Below are positions 51,673-64,000 of a DNA stretch of 64,000 nucleotides, piece after piece. The DNA lies in NCBI RefSeq assembly GCF_001653235.2, contig NC_035790.1:992001-1056000 (forward strand), given 5' to 3'. A program made the position numbers and the translations under genes. Within the stretch, counting starts at the first letter, position 1. Every line of letters begins with the position of its first letter. This DNA comes from Pochonia chlamydosporia 170. Lineage: Eukaryota > Ascomycota > Sordariomycetes > Hypocreales > Clavicipitaceae. The notes under the pieces were generated by a model. The model did not search any database. It was given only the letters and a program-made list of their open reading frames with translations, and was not told where the DNA came from.

Positions 51673-54600
51673 TTACTTTTATTTCCAGTCTGTGTAGGAC
51701 TTTCTGTGTAGCCGCGCTGCTTTTGTCTCTTGGCTGCTGCTATTGTCGTGGCACTGACTCTTGGTATTGATCCTCTTGCCCAGACAACGAGAATGCCAAC
51801 CGCGGCTCACTCAGACACTGTGGTGTTTCAGGGATCCTCGTTTTGCAACGAACCTCTACCCAAACCCCGCAAAAGAAGCCATGTTACGTCTCATTTGTTC
51901 CAGACAAATAGTGCAATGTAAAAAAAAAAAAAAAAAAATATCCGGTAAGTATGAGGTAGTTCCTGCCGAGACACACGTCAAAAATGCCACGACCCATTTC
52001 GTGCCTGTGTCGCTATTCGGCCTTGTCACGGCATTGAGAAGCCAGAAGTGGGAGAGGACCCAGATATCTGTCAAGACAAGAGCCATTGACCAATCAGCAC
52101 CACCGGATAACAAGCTTCTGTTACGGTTTGCGACTGTCTAATGGCAAAACGTTAGTTGCCTTGCCCTGTGTCTCGCAGTTCAGACCGAGATCGGTGACCC
52201 AGTCAACTCCGAACCTCCAAGATACCGGCGGATAAACTACATCAGTTTGTCAATTTTTTTATGCTGCGCTTGCACGGCTGCGCCAATGCTTTGTCAGAAC
52301 CAGCCTCTCGTCATACCGTACTGTTACAGATGTTGTAAAAATATCACACTCATGTCTCCTTTGCTCCGAGTCCAGTCCAATGATGCAGCTGCTGCCAAGG
52401 AGTCCCCTGCTGGTGTCAGTGCTTTCTTTGGACGTGCGGAAAAGCGGGCGCGCCTGCCAAAACTGTCCGTGACTGTTGACATTTCTGGCCTGGTGCTCCA
52501 TGTAACTTATTTGATCCAATGTTTGGCACTCGCTCATTGAGTGCAACAATCGGCAGGCACGTCGTCACCCCAAGCCGAGCAGACAAGAACCCAGTGCCGA
52601 CTTTCTCTCCTTCACATCCAGTCTCCGTCCTGTCCCTAACGTCAAGTCTTCTCTTCGCCTGGTCTCTTTTGGTCACTTGACACCTCAACCACCAGCCGAA
52701 CATCCGCGGCTACCTCCATTTGGATGGCAATATACGGCAAGGTACCTTGTGCAACTGCACTGTGGGCATCGCCGCCGGTCGTGGCCGACGTCACTGTTGT
52801 GTTTGCCGAGGACTTGGTGGAAGGGCACGGCCGAGATGCGCCAACGACAGCCGCGCAGGTGGCCATCAACTGCTCGCAGCCTTCAATGTTTGGACTTGAT
52901 AGCCTCTGGCACTTGACTCCAGCTTAATTTCGGGTCCCCTCGACTTGGGGATGCGACAAGTCCTCGTCACAGTTCCCGTTTCGTCCCTGACTATTTTCGC
53001 TACTTACACGTGCGCCCGGCTTAGCCTGCGGGGGGAGCCGTCCTGTCGACCCGTCTGCCGTTTCAATCTTGGACTTTCAACCTTGCGAATGGATCTTGTC
53101 GGGACTGCACCAGCACTAATCCATCCTCTTTGCCTGTGAACTTGTACCTGCTACTCCGTACCGTACATGTTGCACTAACGGACCTCGAACTTAGCTTCTT
53201 CCTTGTATTCCGTAAATCTCGCCGTCTCCGCGATCTGGTTGGCCCCGAGCTCTGGAGTGTGCCACAGACTTGGTCCATTCACTGGATCGATTGCGACTTC
53301 ACAGACCATCTGCAGTTGAATCTTAGTCGGACAGACGTGGATATGCTTCAATGCCTGGTTTCAAAGCACAGTACATTACAGTACCACAGCTTGCCATTGT
53401 CGATAAACAAAAGTCAGCCTGAACCCGAGGATTCGCTGGTCAGATACTCATTCCCGTCGGCTGATGCTGGGGAAGAACAAGAGACGTGGGGTGTGCATGT
53501 ATTGAAGCAAGCCTCATTCGCATCAACCTTGCTAGTCGACGAGATCTCACTGTGCCTGGTGATGTGAAGATTCTTTCCATGGAGCCTTAGGCGTGACGCA
53601 GCATTGTTTCAATTGGCTCGTACAATTGTTCCCGTGACCTGTTTAAAGGAGAATTGTCGTCTTTTTTGGCTGATAACAAACAGCGCTGGTAATGTGCAGC
53701 GGAAAGCCAAGATCGACGCCTGTTTCCATCTCCTACCTAACACGACTAATTCTCTTTGCCTCAGACCAGCAACGGTTTCACTTGCAACTTTCCGACCTCG
53801 GCTGTTCTACCCCAGATTCACAGCCCAGAGTCAATGGCCCCTCTCTGGCTTTATCTGTGTGTCTTTCATCCCAAACTAGTTTCAGCCCCGGAGTCTTTGC
53901 ACCTCCTACGGAGCAACTTCAACTTCAATCTCCAACGGAATATGCAGCCTCGGAACCATACCTTCAACTTTCTTCCAATTTATTCCGTCTTCACCCACTA
54001 GCCTGTTTTTTCTCCCTACCCGCCCCTGCATCTCTCTTTCGTCCGTCTAGTTTCCAGAATACTGTACTGCACCAGGAATCCATAATGATGCAATCACGTC
54101 AAGATTTAGTCCACATGCCTTCTTCAATGGCCACCCGCTCATTGGCCAACACGGCCGCATAGACCATTTCCTCGACGGCTACCCGAGGATAGCCACGGAT
54201 CCGCACCATTTATGCCGCGAAAGACGAGAATTGACCATGAAGTCGGCCGTTTCACTGTTACGTACGGTCAAGCAAAAGCCACGTTTGCGACTACGGATCG
54301 ACAAATCGATTGGGTAAAATGGCTTACAGAACTGGCGCCGCCGTAAATCCTGGGGGTGTGCAGCTCCATTTTCTGTGTCAAACGTCAAAGTCCAAAGCGT
54401 CACCTGACGAACCGGTGGGCATTCTTCTTACTCATACCCCTTGTTTTTCAGGATGTATCTTCTATTTCCGTGACACAGCCCGAGCTAGATTCCTATCTAG
54501 ATGTGGCCTAGACTTGTGACCGGCCAGAAAGAAAAACAACATGTGTAATGTATGACTTTTTTTGTACAAATGTACACATGGCTGCATGCCCAGAATGCCA

Positions 54601-54739
54601 TTAACACCGGATATCGATCCGGTCTCCGAGAAGATAGCCCGAGGACATCCTCTTCCCTCCTCCAGCTCTTGCTCCTCGATCCTTTCCATCCCTAGTTATG
54701 GTTCCCCCCTTTATTTCCAGCATCGACGCAAAGCAGAAT

Positions 54740-55416
54740 CTACTTGCCCACCGCACTCTTCACCTTGTCCTCCACGCCCTCGACCTTGCTCTTCGCCGCC
54801 TCAATGCCCTTTTCTAGATCCATCTTCTCCTTGCCACCCCAGTTATGGTACGACAGGTATCGGTAGCCCTGTGTTAGCTGCGCGCACTCGTTGACGAAGT
54901 GGCACGCGAAGAGCAGGTAGTTCTTGGGTGTGACGGCGAGAGAGTATCGCATAAAGGTGGCGGAGTAGATGCACAGCGCGCCGGTCATTTGTCCCGAGAT
55001 TCTATCCCCGTTAGCTATTTGTTCTTCGGCCAGCGCAGTGGGTGACATACAGATCAGGGCTCTTTTGTGTATCGAGGACAGCGGCGACGGGGATGCCAAA
55101 GTTTGACACGGGACCCCAGAAATCTATCCATACGTCGTCAGCTTCTGTTTTTTCCATCCGGCAGCTCCGATGCTCGGGCATATCTGTAAAGCTGCCCCGT
55201 TTCCAAGACATCTTGCACAGCTTCGTAGCCCTTTCTAGAGAACCAAATCTAGTCCCCATCGTAGCAACGACCAATGCAGCAATCCATATAATGCTGTTAT
55301 GCCGCCAGTGGATTCGTAGCTAGGAATCGCGAGGTAAACCTACGTGTTGAGCAGACATAGTCCAGAACAGGGTTGGACCTGATTTTCGCATTGGCCGCCT
55401 TGATGAGAGCTGCCAT
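54740..55416 (-). CDS. mpc1: Mitochondrial pyruvate carrier subunit 1
   Basis: Three exons on the minus strand (55416-55344, 55123-55051, 55001-54740) give 135 aa. Introns are 220 and 49 nt. The protein imports pyruvate across the inner mitochondrial membrane as a heterodimer with MPC2 or MPC3. Family marks are the HFWGPVSNFGIPVAAVLD stretch with the next motif around SPDLISGQMTGALCIYSATFMRY. Two to three hydrophobic segments end with the NECAQLTQGYRYLSYH block. A charged, Lys/Glu-rich tail closes it. It lies 4.8 kb upstream of pyruvate carboxylase on the same strand. Confidence 0.92.
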
Positions 55417-56071
55417 CGTATCAATTTGCCGAGGAAGGGTACTGCGTGAAACTGGTGCGATGGACGAGTTTGCGGTGATTCTGTATACTGCAACTCGTAG
55501 TAGAGCTTCGAGGTGCCAATGGCGTTGAGATGGGATGGCTGTCTTGCCGAATTTTGGCGGCGCGGGAAGGGGGGTCACGTGGTCTCAACGTTCTCCTTTA
55601 TCGGACGGGATGGGGGCTTGTGTCCGTGTTATAGCCGGTGGGCATGGGCAGCGTAAGTTTGTGAGTGCAAGATGCATTGTGTTTGAAGATTATTTCTTAG
55701 GAGTGTGTCTTGTAGGCATGGTTCGTTTAATTTGGATTTGTGAGTGCTTGGTTGTTTATTTACACGGCGGGATGCGTGCAAGTTGCGAAATGAGGTCAAC
55801 GCATGGAACTTTGACCTCTCTGCATGGGCACTCCGTTTGCCGAGCTGGATAACTTAGTTGTCATTTTTTAAACAGAAGGCAGGGACAAAGACCAACTTGT
55901 TACAGATACATTCATCACCGGTGTACACGCAAGTATTAATAAATACTACTTATTCCAATACAAACAGCCAGTAGCGGCGTCCTAGTCCCCATCAGGCCAG
56001 TCCAAGAACTACCCTACACTCTCGAACCTCATCTCTGAGTACACATCATCAACTTCAACTCCAAGAACCTG
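55417..56071. other. Intergenic region
   Basis: This is the promoter side of mpc1 and the 3' flank of the carboxylesterase gene. I see no gene in it. Confidence 0.4.
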
Positions 56072-57885
56072 TCACCCACTTCGATACCTCCCCCCAAGCC
56101 AATACTCACACCTCATATTCCTCAACTCATCCTCATCACCACCCACCCCCTCCTCCCCAAAGGTAACCAGCCTCGCACCATCGCCATACCTCTCCCACTC
56201 CCTCAACGACCCCCTCACATTTGGATCCCCAAACTCACCAAACTTCGTAAAATACCACTGCATATCCCTCGCCAAACTCCCCTCCTTCCTCTCCCCATTG
56301 TAAAACGTATACGCCACATCCTGACCATGCGTCGCAGGCGGAACTTCAAACCTATAATTCCAAGTCTCGTTCTTGTACGCCGTCCCCAACCCACGAGTAT
56401 TACACGCAAAGAACAGTTCCGTGAACAGCAGCACAGCACGCTCATTCTCCGTCTTGTACGGGCCCCACGGCGCAGGAGGGTACAGCGTGCTCAGGATGTA
56501 ATTCTTGGCGGATTGCGCTACAGGGAGGACTTGGTCGAGTTTCGTGGCCACCAGGGCAGAGGTGTTGATATCTGGCGTGATGTACGCGAGACCCTCGTGC
56601 AGGTTGTGGCCGAGCATGAGCTGCGGCTTGGGGTTGAATTTCCGTTGCTGGAGACGCACGGTAGGCGTGTCGCGGACGTAGGAGCCGTCGATGGAGGGCC
56701 CGTACGTGTATGTGCTGATGGGGGAGTCCTGGATGATTTTGTTGTTGATTTTGTAGAGGGTGGGTGCGTCGATGGCCGCGAGGGCTGCGCCGTTGGTGAT
56801 GCTACGGCCTGTGATGTTGCTGGCCGTTTCGAGGGTTCGGTTCCATATGCCGGGGAGGTCTAGCACGGGTTGGTAGCCTGGACTTTGGATGAGGGCTCGC
56901 TTGAAGGGGAGGGATGTGTGTCCGTCCTTGGCTGTGAGGTGGTGCATGATGCTGCCTCCGCCGGCGGATTCGCCAAACACGGTGATGCGGTTGGCATCGC
57001 CGCCGAAGAGGTGGATGTATTTCTTGACCCTGCTTTGCGTTAGCACGCTGCCCGTGATAGTCGGTGAGGTGAAACTTACCATTCAAGTCCGAAGAGCTGG
57101 TCCTGCAGCGCGACGTTGGGGAAGATGTCCTCGTCGCCAAGGCCATTGAGCCATCCGTACATGCCCAGACGGTAATTAAGCGCCACGTAGATGACACCTT
57201 TGCCCCCGTCTTCAAAAGAGCCGGCGACCAGCCCGGATGGGTTGTATACCTCGTCGTCTTTGAGACCTAGTCACGGTAAGCTACCTCACATCTTGTATAT
57301 CAACCATCCCGACTTACCAAATACATAACCCCCGCCGTATATCCAAACCATCACCGGAGCTAATCAAGTCAGAAACTCAAATCCTTCACCAACTCCGGGA
57401 CTTTGAAACTCACCTCCAGCCTTCGCACACTTCCCCCGTCCACCCCCAAACAACGTCCTCGGCACAACGACATCCAAAAACAAACAATCCTCACTATTCC
57501 TCGGGTCACTCTCAAGCTGCCTCCTATACTCCTCCACCGAAACACCCGCCTCCTTCGCGCCATCTACAAGCGTCCAGTCCGGATATCCCTGCGGACAAAT
57601 ATTACCCACCTCCGGACCATCGCTCACCGTCCGATTCACACTCGACACAGCAACCGGCGGCCGGAACCGATTCTTTCCAACAGGCGCATCCGCAAAGCGG
57701 ATATTCTTGAAAGAGTAGTAATCCCCTGATTCCTAAACACCAAGTTAGTATGTATACTCCTGGTCCGTGGAGGCACGTACATTAAACCTAGCCCGATGGA
57801 GAGCGTACCCCAAATCAACGACGGGCAAATGGCTCGTCAGGGCGACGGTGCTGAACCCCAGCGCTGCAAATGCTATTTTCAACAT
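56072..57885 (-). CDS. Secreted type-B carboxylesterase/lipase
   Basis: Five exons on the minus strand (57885-57781, 57732-57414, 57359-57318, 57266-57080, 57029-56072) give 536 aa; introns are 48-54 nt. The N-terminus MLKIAFAALGFSTVALTS is a signal peptide. The alpha/beta hydrolase of PF00135 shows YYSFKNIRFADAPVGKNRF, the SEDCLFLDVVVP block, the oxyanion-hole WIYGGGYVFG, and the nucleophile elbow FGESAGGG with Ser239. The catalytic Glu/Asp and His regions follow (GHNLHEGLAY, and THGQDVAYTF for the His). It should cleave carboxylic esters outside the cell; the substrate is not evident. The last exon holds most of the domain. Confidence 0.88.
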
Positions 57886-58786
57886 TTTTTTAAACGTTTG
57901 TAGCACTGCGGAATATTCTTTTTCATTATGGGTAGGTAGTTGCTTTTGTAGACAGTTTGCTGACGTTAACCCCGCTGTCAGCAACTAAACTACATGTGAT
58001 GTGCATGGTTTATTACCAAGTTTTGTTGAATAGCACAAACTAGTTTATTGAAAGAGTCCGGGGTTTTATTATGTCCGAGTAATATCCCAGGTTTGTTTGT
58101 TTCTGACACGGCCATTCCGCAATAAGAAGGTCGTTCGGTCAACTTGTCGGCAATGACTTCTCCGGAGGGAGGACAACTGTTTAGAAATGAAGGGATTATT
58201 CGCAGATAGCCCGGCATTGTAATTCTCTGATTGCCATGTGTGACGAAATACATGTTGTGGTTATGACCGTGCGAGAGTCTCAGCCCCGAGTTGTCGTAAT
58301 AGGGTTACATTGATCAATTCGGGAGACTCTAGCGTCGTCCAAATAGCCGGTCCCACAGCCGGTTGGATGGGATTGGTTTTGCTTGGGGTTTTGTGTTGTA
58401 TTATATCCATCTATGTTCGCAATCAGATGAGAGGCTGTGTGGTTAGGTTGCCGCTAATACAAGTAGCACCATCGATCGGCTTCAATCGGCGAGATTGGTA
58501 GGCAAGGAAATTATGTATTATCTATAAGAATCGAAATGAGACCGCCAAAGTGACGAGAAGGCGAAATCGAGAGCCTTTCCGTGCATTGTAGACAACGTCG
58601 TCTTCCTTCTTTCAAAGCTATGTAAAAAGAATTTCCCAAAAAAATAATGACCCTAGATACTTGTATTTGTATAGTTTTGTCTTTTCCGAAATTCCCTATG
58701 TTCAATGGCTGCCCCAAAACTTTCCATCCCCAAGGTCATACAGGTCGTAACAGGTATTGGGCGTTTGTCCCAAGAGGAACGCCATC
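57886..58786. other. Intergenic region
   Basis: This is the promoter of the esterase and the 3' flank of the copper radical oxidase. No gene is seen. Confidence 0.4.
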
Positions 58787-61700
58787 TTAGACGCCAGGAG
58801 GGTTGAAGCCAGTGCCCTTGGGCCAGTTGCCCAGGCCGGCGGGATCACCACCAATGCGGACAAAGACACCAACACCGGGAATGCCACCGTCCAAAACGAA
58901 GAACTGATACCAGCCTGGAGGAGCAATGTACTTGCCAGGCGGGGAGGTAACAGTGCAAGAGGTACCAGCGCAAGTGACGGCGGGGAACAGTGTACGTGCA
59001 CCCATGGAGTTGCCGTGAGTGCTAGAAACCGATCCCAACAGAGACACCTTGATGCCACCGTTTTGAGCCGCAGAACCCAGAGAAAAGGTGATTTGCTGAC
59101 CGTAGTTCCAGTCCTTGTTGGCAAGAGTAAAGGTAGGACGAGGCTTGCCGCGCTTCAAGTAGGGGGGAGTAAAGGTTTCAACACGGTACTCCTCAGGGTT
59201 GACGCCATCCTGGGGATCAGAACCAGAGACAAGAACACGACCGTCGAGCAGAGTGATGGCCTCCGAGTGGTAGAGACGAGCAACGGTGGTGTTGGCCATG
59301 ACAGTGATACGGGTGCCGAGGGGCTTGGTAGGATCGTAGAGAAGAGCATTCAGGTTGGGATCCTTGGCCAAGCCAAAGCCAGCAACGCCGTGGTGCGCAC
59401 CGTTCAAGATGAGGTAGGTGCCGTCAGGGAGAGGAGCCATGCAAGTCATGACACGCTGTGAAGGCATACGCTCGAGTTCCCACTTGGGATTGGCTGCATC
59501 AGGGTATGTGCTCACGCAGTTGTCCAGGGCATTGGCGGCGCCGTTGCTAGAACCGCCACAGATGAGGATGCCAAGAGGGTCAGTGTAAGGAGCATACTGG
59601 GGAAGAAGAACTGCGGTGCCTTCGAGAGGGTAGGTTCGGCCACCCATTGGGTCGTTGACAGCTCCGGGAATGTTGGGAAGTGTCTTGATAGTGTTGAAGT
59701 TGTTCTCGTCCAAGATGCGAGCTTCGTTGAAGTAGGCAACAAAGATGCCACCCGACGGCAGGACACAAGCAAATGGGTACAAGTTGTTGGGGTCGGTTCG
59801 CTCTAGCCACTCCATATAGAGGGGCTTGGTGCCAGTATAGGGAAGAATCTCGAGGGTCGGTACGGGAGCGCTGTTAGAGCCAACCTCACCACCAATGACG
59901 AGAATAGAGCCATTGGCCATGATCATGGCGGTGGGGTACCAGCGGCCTTGTTGCAGCTTGAGCACAGCAGCGTTCTCCTCCCAATCATTCTTTCCGGGAA
60001 CTCCAGCAGATCCATCAGGAGTGTACAGACGCACACCATATGTAGAATCACCAGACCAGCCACCAACGTTGATCTGTCGGCCAGCCTTGTCGGGAAGCGT
60101 CAGACCACCAGCGCAGAAGATGTCGGTCTTGACATGCATCGTTCTCCAGGCAGCCTGGAAGTTGTTGATTTGAGAAAGATCGAGTTCGTAAGCACCAGTC
60201 GAGTTTGCCGGTCCGGTTCCCCATTTCTCGAGGAAGGTGACTTTACCGGTGATAGCTTGGGACGTGATGAGAGGAACACATACACCACCAATGAGGAACT
60301 CATAAGAACCAGCGTCGGGAGAGCCGGCGGCAGGGAAGTTCCAGGTATAGAATGGGTCGCCTTTCCAGAAGTAGGTTGTCAGAAGACTGCCGCCGCCACA
60401 GTAAGCGGATGAGTTTCCAACACAAGGGACATTGCATTGCTTGTCATCGACCTTTTGAGCACCTTGAACAGCAATGTTGGCTGGGTCTCCGCAGTAGCAC
60501 TCCTTGCCGTATTCGAGGCCGGCAGCCATGTAGCCAAAGGAGCCGCAGAGGTCAAGACACTTCTTGGGCGTCATGTCAGTGTTCATGAAGTTCTGCCAGA
60601 AGAAGGTTCTCTGCTGGTTGACATTGTCCTGGTAGCAGCCCTGGTACTCCCACTTGCCAACAACGGGAATAACACCAGGAGGTGCAACGACCTGGGGTTC
60701 ACCCAGTGACAAGATGCTCATTCTGCCGCCGCCGCCACAGAATTGCTGGGGATTTCCAGCACAAGCCGTATTACACTCGGTGTTAGACTGAGCCTTGACG
60801 CCGCCGTTGACGATGGAGTTGCCGCAGAAGCACTGTCGTGAGTACTCAGCACCAGCAATGGTAAAACCTTGGTCACTGCAGGCCTTGGCACAAGATTCAA
60901 GAGTCAAGTTGGGATCATCGGGGAGCTGCTTGTTAAGAATACGGCCATTGACACCGTCAACCCAGCAGCCGTAGGCAGCCCATCCGGTGGGCAGGCCCGT
61001 GGCCGCAGGTCCCCCTGTCGAGGTCGTGGAAGAAGCACCACCAGTACCAGTTGTGGATGAGGTGCCGGGATCGACACCACCCCCGAGGGTGTAGACCGAA
61101 AGACGGTTGCCGGCCCCACAAAGGTCGCAGCTGGATCCAGAGCAAACCATGCTGCAGTCAGATGCAGGTGCCTTTGTCGAGCCCGTATTGAACTTGTTCC
61201 CACAGTAGCACTCGCGCGAGTATTCCACGCCGAAATATGTGTAGCCCGTGCAAAACTGTGCGCATGACGCCAAGGTCATCGCGTCGTCGGCATAAGTCTT
61301 GTCGCTCAGGGCTCGTCCGTTGGTCGCTTCTGTGTAGCAGCCGTACGAGGACCACGCTCCAACAGTGGACGGTTGAGCTGGACATGCTGATGGGGTTCCG
61401 GTGGGGGTTGTGGTTGGGTCGGGTCCTCCCGAGGTGCTGTTGGACATGATTGCTGATCAGTGTCTGTTTTCGATCGTCTAGGCTTCAAATCTAAAACAGA
61501 TCGAAGCAACCAAATCAATCCACTTACCTTGTTGGCAATGTTCCGCCCAGGTTATAGACGTTCAACGCACCAGGACCGCCGCAATACTCTGTGCTGTTTC
61601 CATTGCAAACCATGTTGCATTTGCTGGCCGGCGCTGGCTGCGCTCCATTGGAGATCTTCTTGCCGCAATCTATTTTTGAAAATACCACTGTCAGTCCCTC

Positions 61701-62500
61701 ACGTCGTATTTGCGACATCACCTTCCACCCTCTACCCATCCACCTAGGTAGATACTTACAGCATTCGCCTCCATACTCAACACCTGCCAAGATGTTTGCC
61801 GCATCAGCCGCCTTGCAAGCTGCCGTGCATTTGGCCACCGTCATCTGAGCTCCAGGGACTGTGCCAACACCTTGCAGCAAGGCACGGCCCGTGGTGCCCT
61901 CACTGTTTAGTCGCAGGTCAGAAATGAGCTTTTCTCATGGCAGCTAATAATAACTTCTTGTCAAGGACGATTCATTGACTTACGAGTAACAGCCAATTGA
62001 CACCCAGCCATCGACTCCTGGGTTGACGGATGGCCCAGTGGCCTGGCTCGTCTTCCATAGAGTCAATCTTCCTGGTCCACCGCACGGCTGAGTCCCATTG
62101 CCACCGCAGCCCATCCCACAGTCAGTCGCTGGTGCTTGAACACCTCCAGTCGCAAGTTGGCTACCGCAGTAACACTCCGAGGTGTATTCAGTGCCAGCAT
62201 AAGGGAATCCTTTTCCGAAGCAGAATTGCGTGCACATTTGGTTGGTCATCTTTGGATCTGCCGTGTTGGCGGCATTAATTGTCCGACCAACGTCTCTGTT
62301 TCGACCATTAACTTCACGCTGTCTCGACAAGACAAGATGTGGGTTTCTTACACATAGCAACCTTGGTATGTCCAACCGTTACCGAGTTCAGCATCGGTCG
62401 GTGGCACGAGGTCGCGCTTCTCGAGAAGCGCTCCATGGCTGGATGGGAGTGAGGAAAGAAAAGCGAGGGACAGAAAGGAAGCAAGTGGTGATGACTTCAT
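58787..62500 (-). CDS. Five-WSC-domain copper radical oxidase (glyoxal oxidase type)
   Basis: Five exons on the minus strand (62500-62352, 62295-61984, 61902-61760, 61669-61528, 61436-58787) give 1,131 aa; introns are 56-91 nt. A signal peptide (MKSSPLASFLSLAFLSS...) leads to five WSC domains. Each starts with a GCY/GCW motif and has ECYCG or QCFCG and a CGG/CGAG end: GWTYQGCYV, GWVSIGCYS, WSSYGCYTE, WAAYGCWVD and WEYQGCYQD. The catalytic part is a glyoxal oxidase beta-propeller plus DUF1929: the cross-link Cys in DIFCAGG, RWYPTAMIM, LYHSEAITLL and SSTHGNSMGAR copper-ligand regions. It should oxidise aldehydes or alcohols to release H2O2, anchored to wall polysaccharide by the WSC array. The last acceptor lies inside ATGTCCAACAG, chosen because only it keeps the frame. 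Confidence 0.9.
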
Positions 62501-64000
62501 TGCGGCGGCTCTCGAGGCCCAGAGGCGCAAATTACAACTCACCACAATATCTGACGATAAAGAAGACTGAACGAGTGTACGAAGACCTCAACTCAACAAG
62601 AGGAGACGAAGTGCTTTCGTTAGGAAAAAAAAAAAGTTCGCCGCGTCGCGGATGGCATCGCCAATATATTCACCGCATGGGCCTAACTACATTGGCGGCC
62701 CAGACCCTTCCAACCTGAACGAGTGCCTACCAGCACTACTTTCGTCTGTACGTTGATGGACCTCCCTGTCGGACTCGTGGCGGGTCACCGGATGGCCACG
62801 AACGGCCAAGCCTCACAAACACTTCAGACCATGACAAGGTGGAGAGCTGGGGCTGGACATGCGCCTGGATAGTCTGCAAAGGTGCATGATGAGAAAGCAC
62901 AGGGGTAAGGTCTGGGTGTATGGTATGATGCGATGGTGAGTCCGACATCATAATCCGTCAACATCTTGACCGAAACAGTTGAGTCGAGAGCACCAGGAAC
63001 CAATTTTCATGCTCATTTAGGTAAAGCAAGCAAAGAGCCACACCATGACAAGCTGTTCGTGCAGCTGGTCCATGTCCCCTGTGAGAGGCGGCGGCAAGGC
63101 TGGGACAGTTGACGCCTTTGAAAAGGGATGCAACCCCATTCGCCCTCGCAACTCTCGAAGACCATCCAGAGGATGGTTGAACGGGAGCCAGTTAGGTGGG
63201 TTCGCCGTCGAACCGGGCCTGGATATCTCATCGCGAACGACTTGGAGCTAGCCCACGGTGGGGCTGAAAGCGCTATCCGGACTCGCTTTGTTGCTGGTGC
63301 AGTGGTGCTAAAGAAATACGAACCAGATGTGTGCTTGGTCGCAGCGGCTCTCTGGTGGGCAGCCTTTTCGTAAGGTCAGTTGGTGAGGTCTGAATCACCT
63401 GGCCTCAGGTCATTCGCCGACGCCAGTTCATGACCACAGCCTCCATATTTGGCATGCGAGTAGGAGTTTTCAAAACGGAATTTGGCTTTTGTTGTTGCAC
63501 GAACAATTTTGAACCTCGCCACGTCGCTCACGCTGCTCCATGGTTCGAGCTGCTGTGCTGCGTAGCAACGCTCAAACCCACGAAGACAAGGTCCGGGTAC
63601 GTAGCCGCTGTGGGTGACCGTGAATGACCGCCAAGAGGCTTTCGAAGCCACAACTTCAATCCTGAGTAATTTGGCACAGCGCCTAAGTAATAGTGCGTAG
63701 CGTCAGAGTGTGGTAATATGAACACCTCCGTGTTGCCGAGCATGATCCCTTCTTAGCAATCAACCACGACAAGCGGTGGGCCAGACGATGGGACCTCAAA
63801 ACAGGCTCCATTGGCCATGGGTAAAATTGTTGTGGTGCGGCCTTGGCTCGAAGGAGGCGCTGTTGATGTTGATAGCAGCTTCTAGCCCATCTGTTGCCAC
63901 AGACTGATCTTGATAACAATTCCTTTTGGGATGTAAAAACAGGTGGGGGTGAAATTTCAATTGTCCAATATTCTTATCTGTCACCGTGACAGTAGTCTAG
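62501..64000. other. Terminal intergenic region
   Basis: This is the promoter of the copper radical oxidase at its left. No gene is supported up to the window edge. The open frames at 63128-63373 (+) and 63376-63651 (-) are short and unrecognised. Confidence 0.4.

Larger units (their letters stand above)
49917..54739. other. Long intergenic region between pyc and mpc1
   Basis: 4.8 kb with no supported gene. It carries the pyruvate carboxylase promoter and leader (CT/GA-rich near 49960-50020). It also contains a CCATCCA/CACATT microsatellite (about 50985-51060), a perfect 20-bp palindrome CTACCTAGGTACCTAGGTAG (51653-51672) and a 20-nt poly-A (51919). Open frames at 53130-53567 and 53692-54162 (+) lack domain or membrane patterns and I do not accept them as genes. 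Confidence 0.45.

Noticed and set aside
53130..53567. 145-codon open frame on the plus strand
   Set aside because: It has no ATG start and no recognisable features.
53692..54162. 156-codon open frame on the plus strand
   Set aside because: Ser/Pro/Leu-rich low-complexity composition with no homology pattern; kept only as intergenic.
58757..59461. 234-codon open frame on the plus strand
   Set aside because: Antisense shadow of the copper radical oxidase catalytic region.

Overview
The window is nuclear DNA of a filamentous ascomycete, most likely a Sordariomycete of the Hypocreales. Genes carry many short introns (about 48-100 nt) with GT(A/G)AGT-like donors. The protein families are typical of such fungi: fibroin-3-related, RCR, DUF7703, SAT4-type rhodopsin-fold, WSC/copper radical oxidase, NB-ARC-TPR receptor. 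Some AT-rich stretches show transition mutations like those left by RIP. No virus, CRISPR array, rRNA or convincing tRNA was seen. Species assignment is inference.

Layout. 1-12.7 kb holds housekeeping or membrane genes: a STIMATE-like membrane protein, a fibroin-3-related protein, and an unrecognised seven-helix protein. A gene-poor 5.7-kb stretch between the last two contains a perfect 41-bp inverted repeat. 12.9-34.4 kb is accessory: a small secreted cysteine protein gene and a broken second copy of it, an MFS sugar transporter, a DUF7703 membrane protein, a GH3 beta-xylosidase with a WSC tail, a recombinase-like remnant, a SAT4-type membrane protein, then a divergent immune-type gene pair. 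36-40 kb holds an RCR protein and a small unknown protein. 43.7-62.5 kb holds pyruvate carboxylase, mitochondrial pyruvate carrier subunit 1, a secreted carboxylesterase and a five-WSC copper radical oxidase.

Main discoveries. (1) At 30.3-34.3 kb a NB-ARC-TPR receptor and a PNP/UDP-phosphorylase-domain protein are transcribed divergently from a 265-bp gap. The receptor's first 97-nt exon encodes an N-terminal F-G-x-x-N-S-G-F-Q-A-G motif, and the same motif ends the partner protein. This is the architecture of fungal signalling by templated amyloid folding (sigma-type motif). Here the receptor would sense and the phosphorylase-fold protein would be the effector. (2) The pyruvate carboxylase gene has 12 exons, including exons of 5, 8 and 12 nt. 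The intron after the 5-nt exon is 1,752 nt long and carries a 351-aa same-strand ORF with a GIY-YIG nuclease-like domain and two zinc fingers, like a homing endonuclease inside a spliceosomal intron. (3) The secreted-protein locus is duplicated in pieces. The second copy is broken by two +1 frameshifts, and a 3.8-kb segment bounded by ~40-bp imperfect inverted repeats sits next to it.

Working together. Pyruvate carboxylase and the pyruvate carrier are neighbours on one strand and act on the two sides of pyruvate partitioning. The xylosidase, sugar transporter, esterase and copper oxidase fit growth on plant material. The receptor/effector pair fits non-self recognition and regulated cell death.
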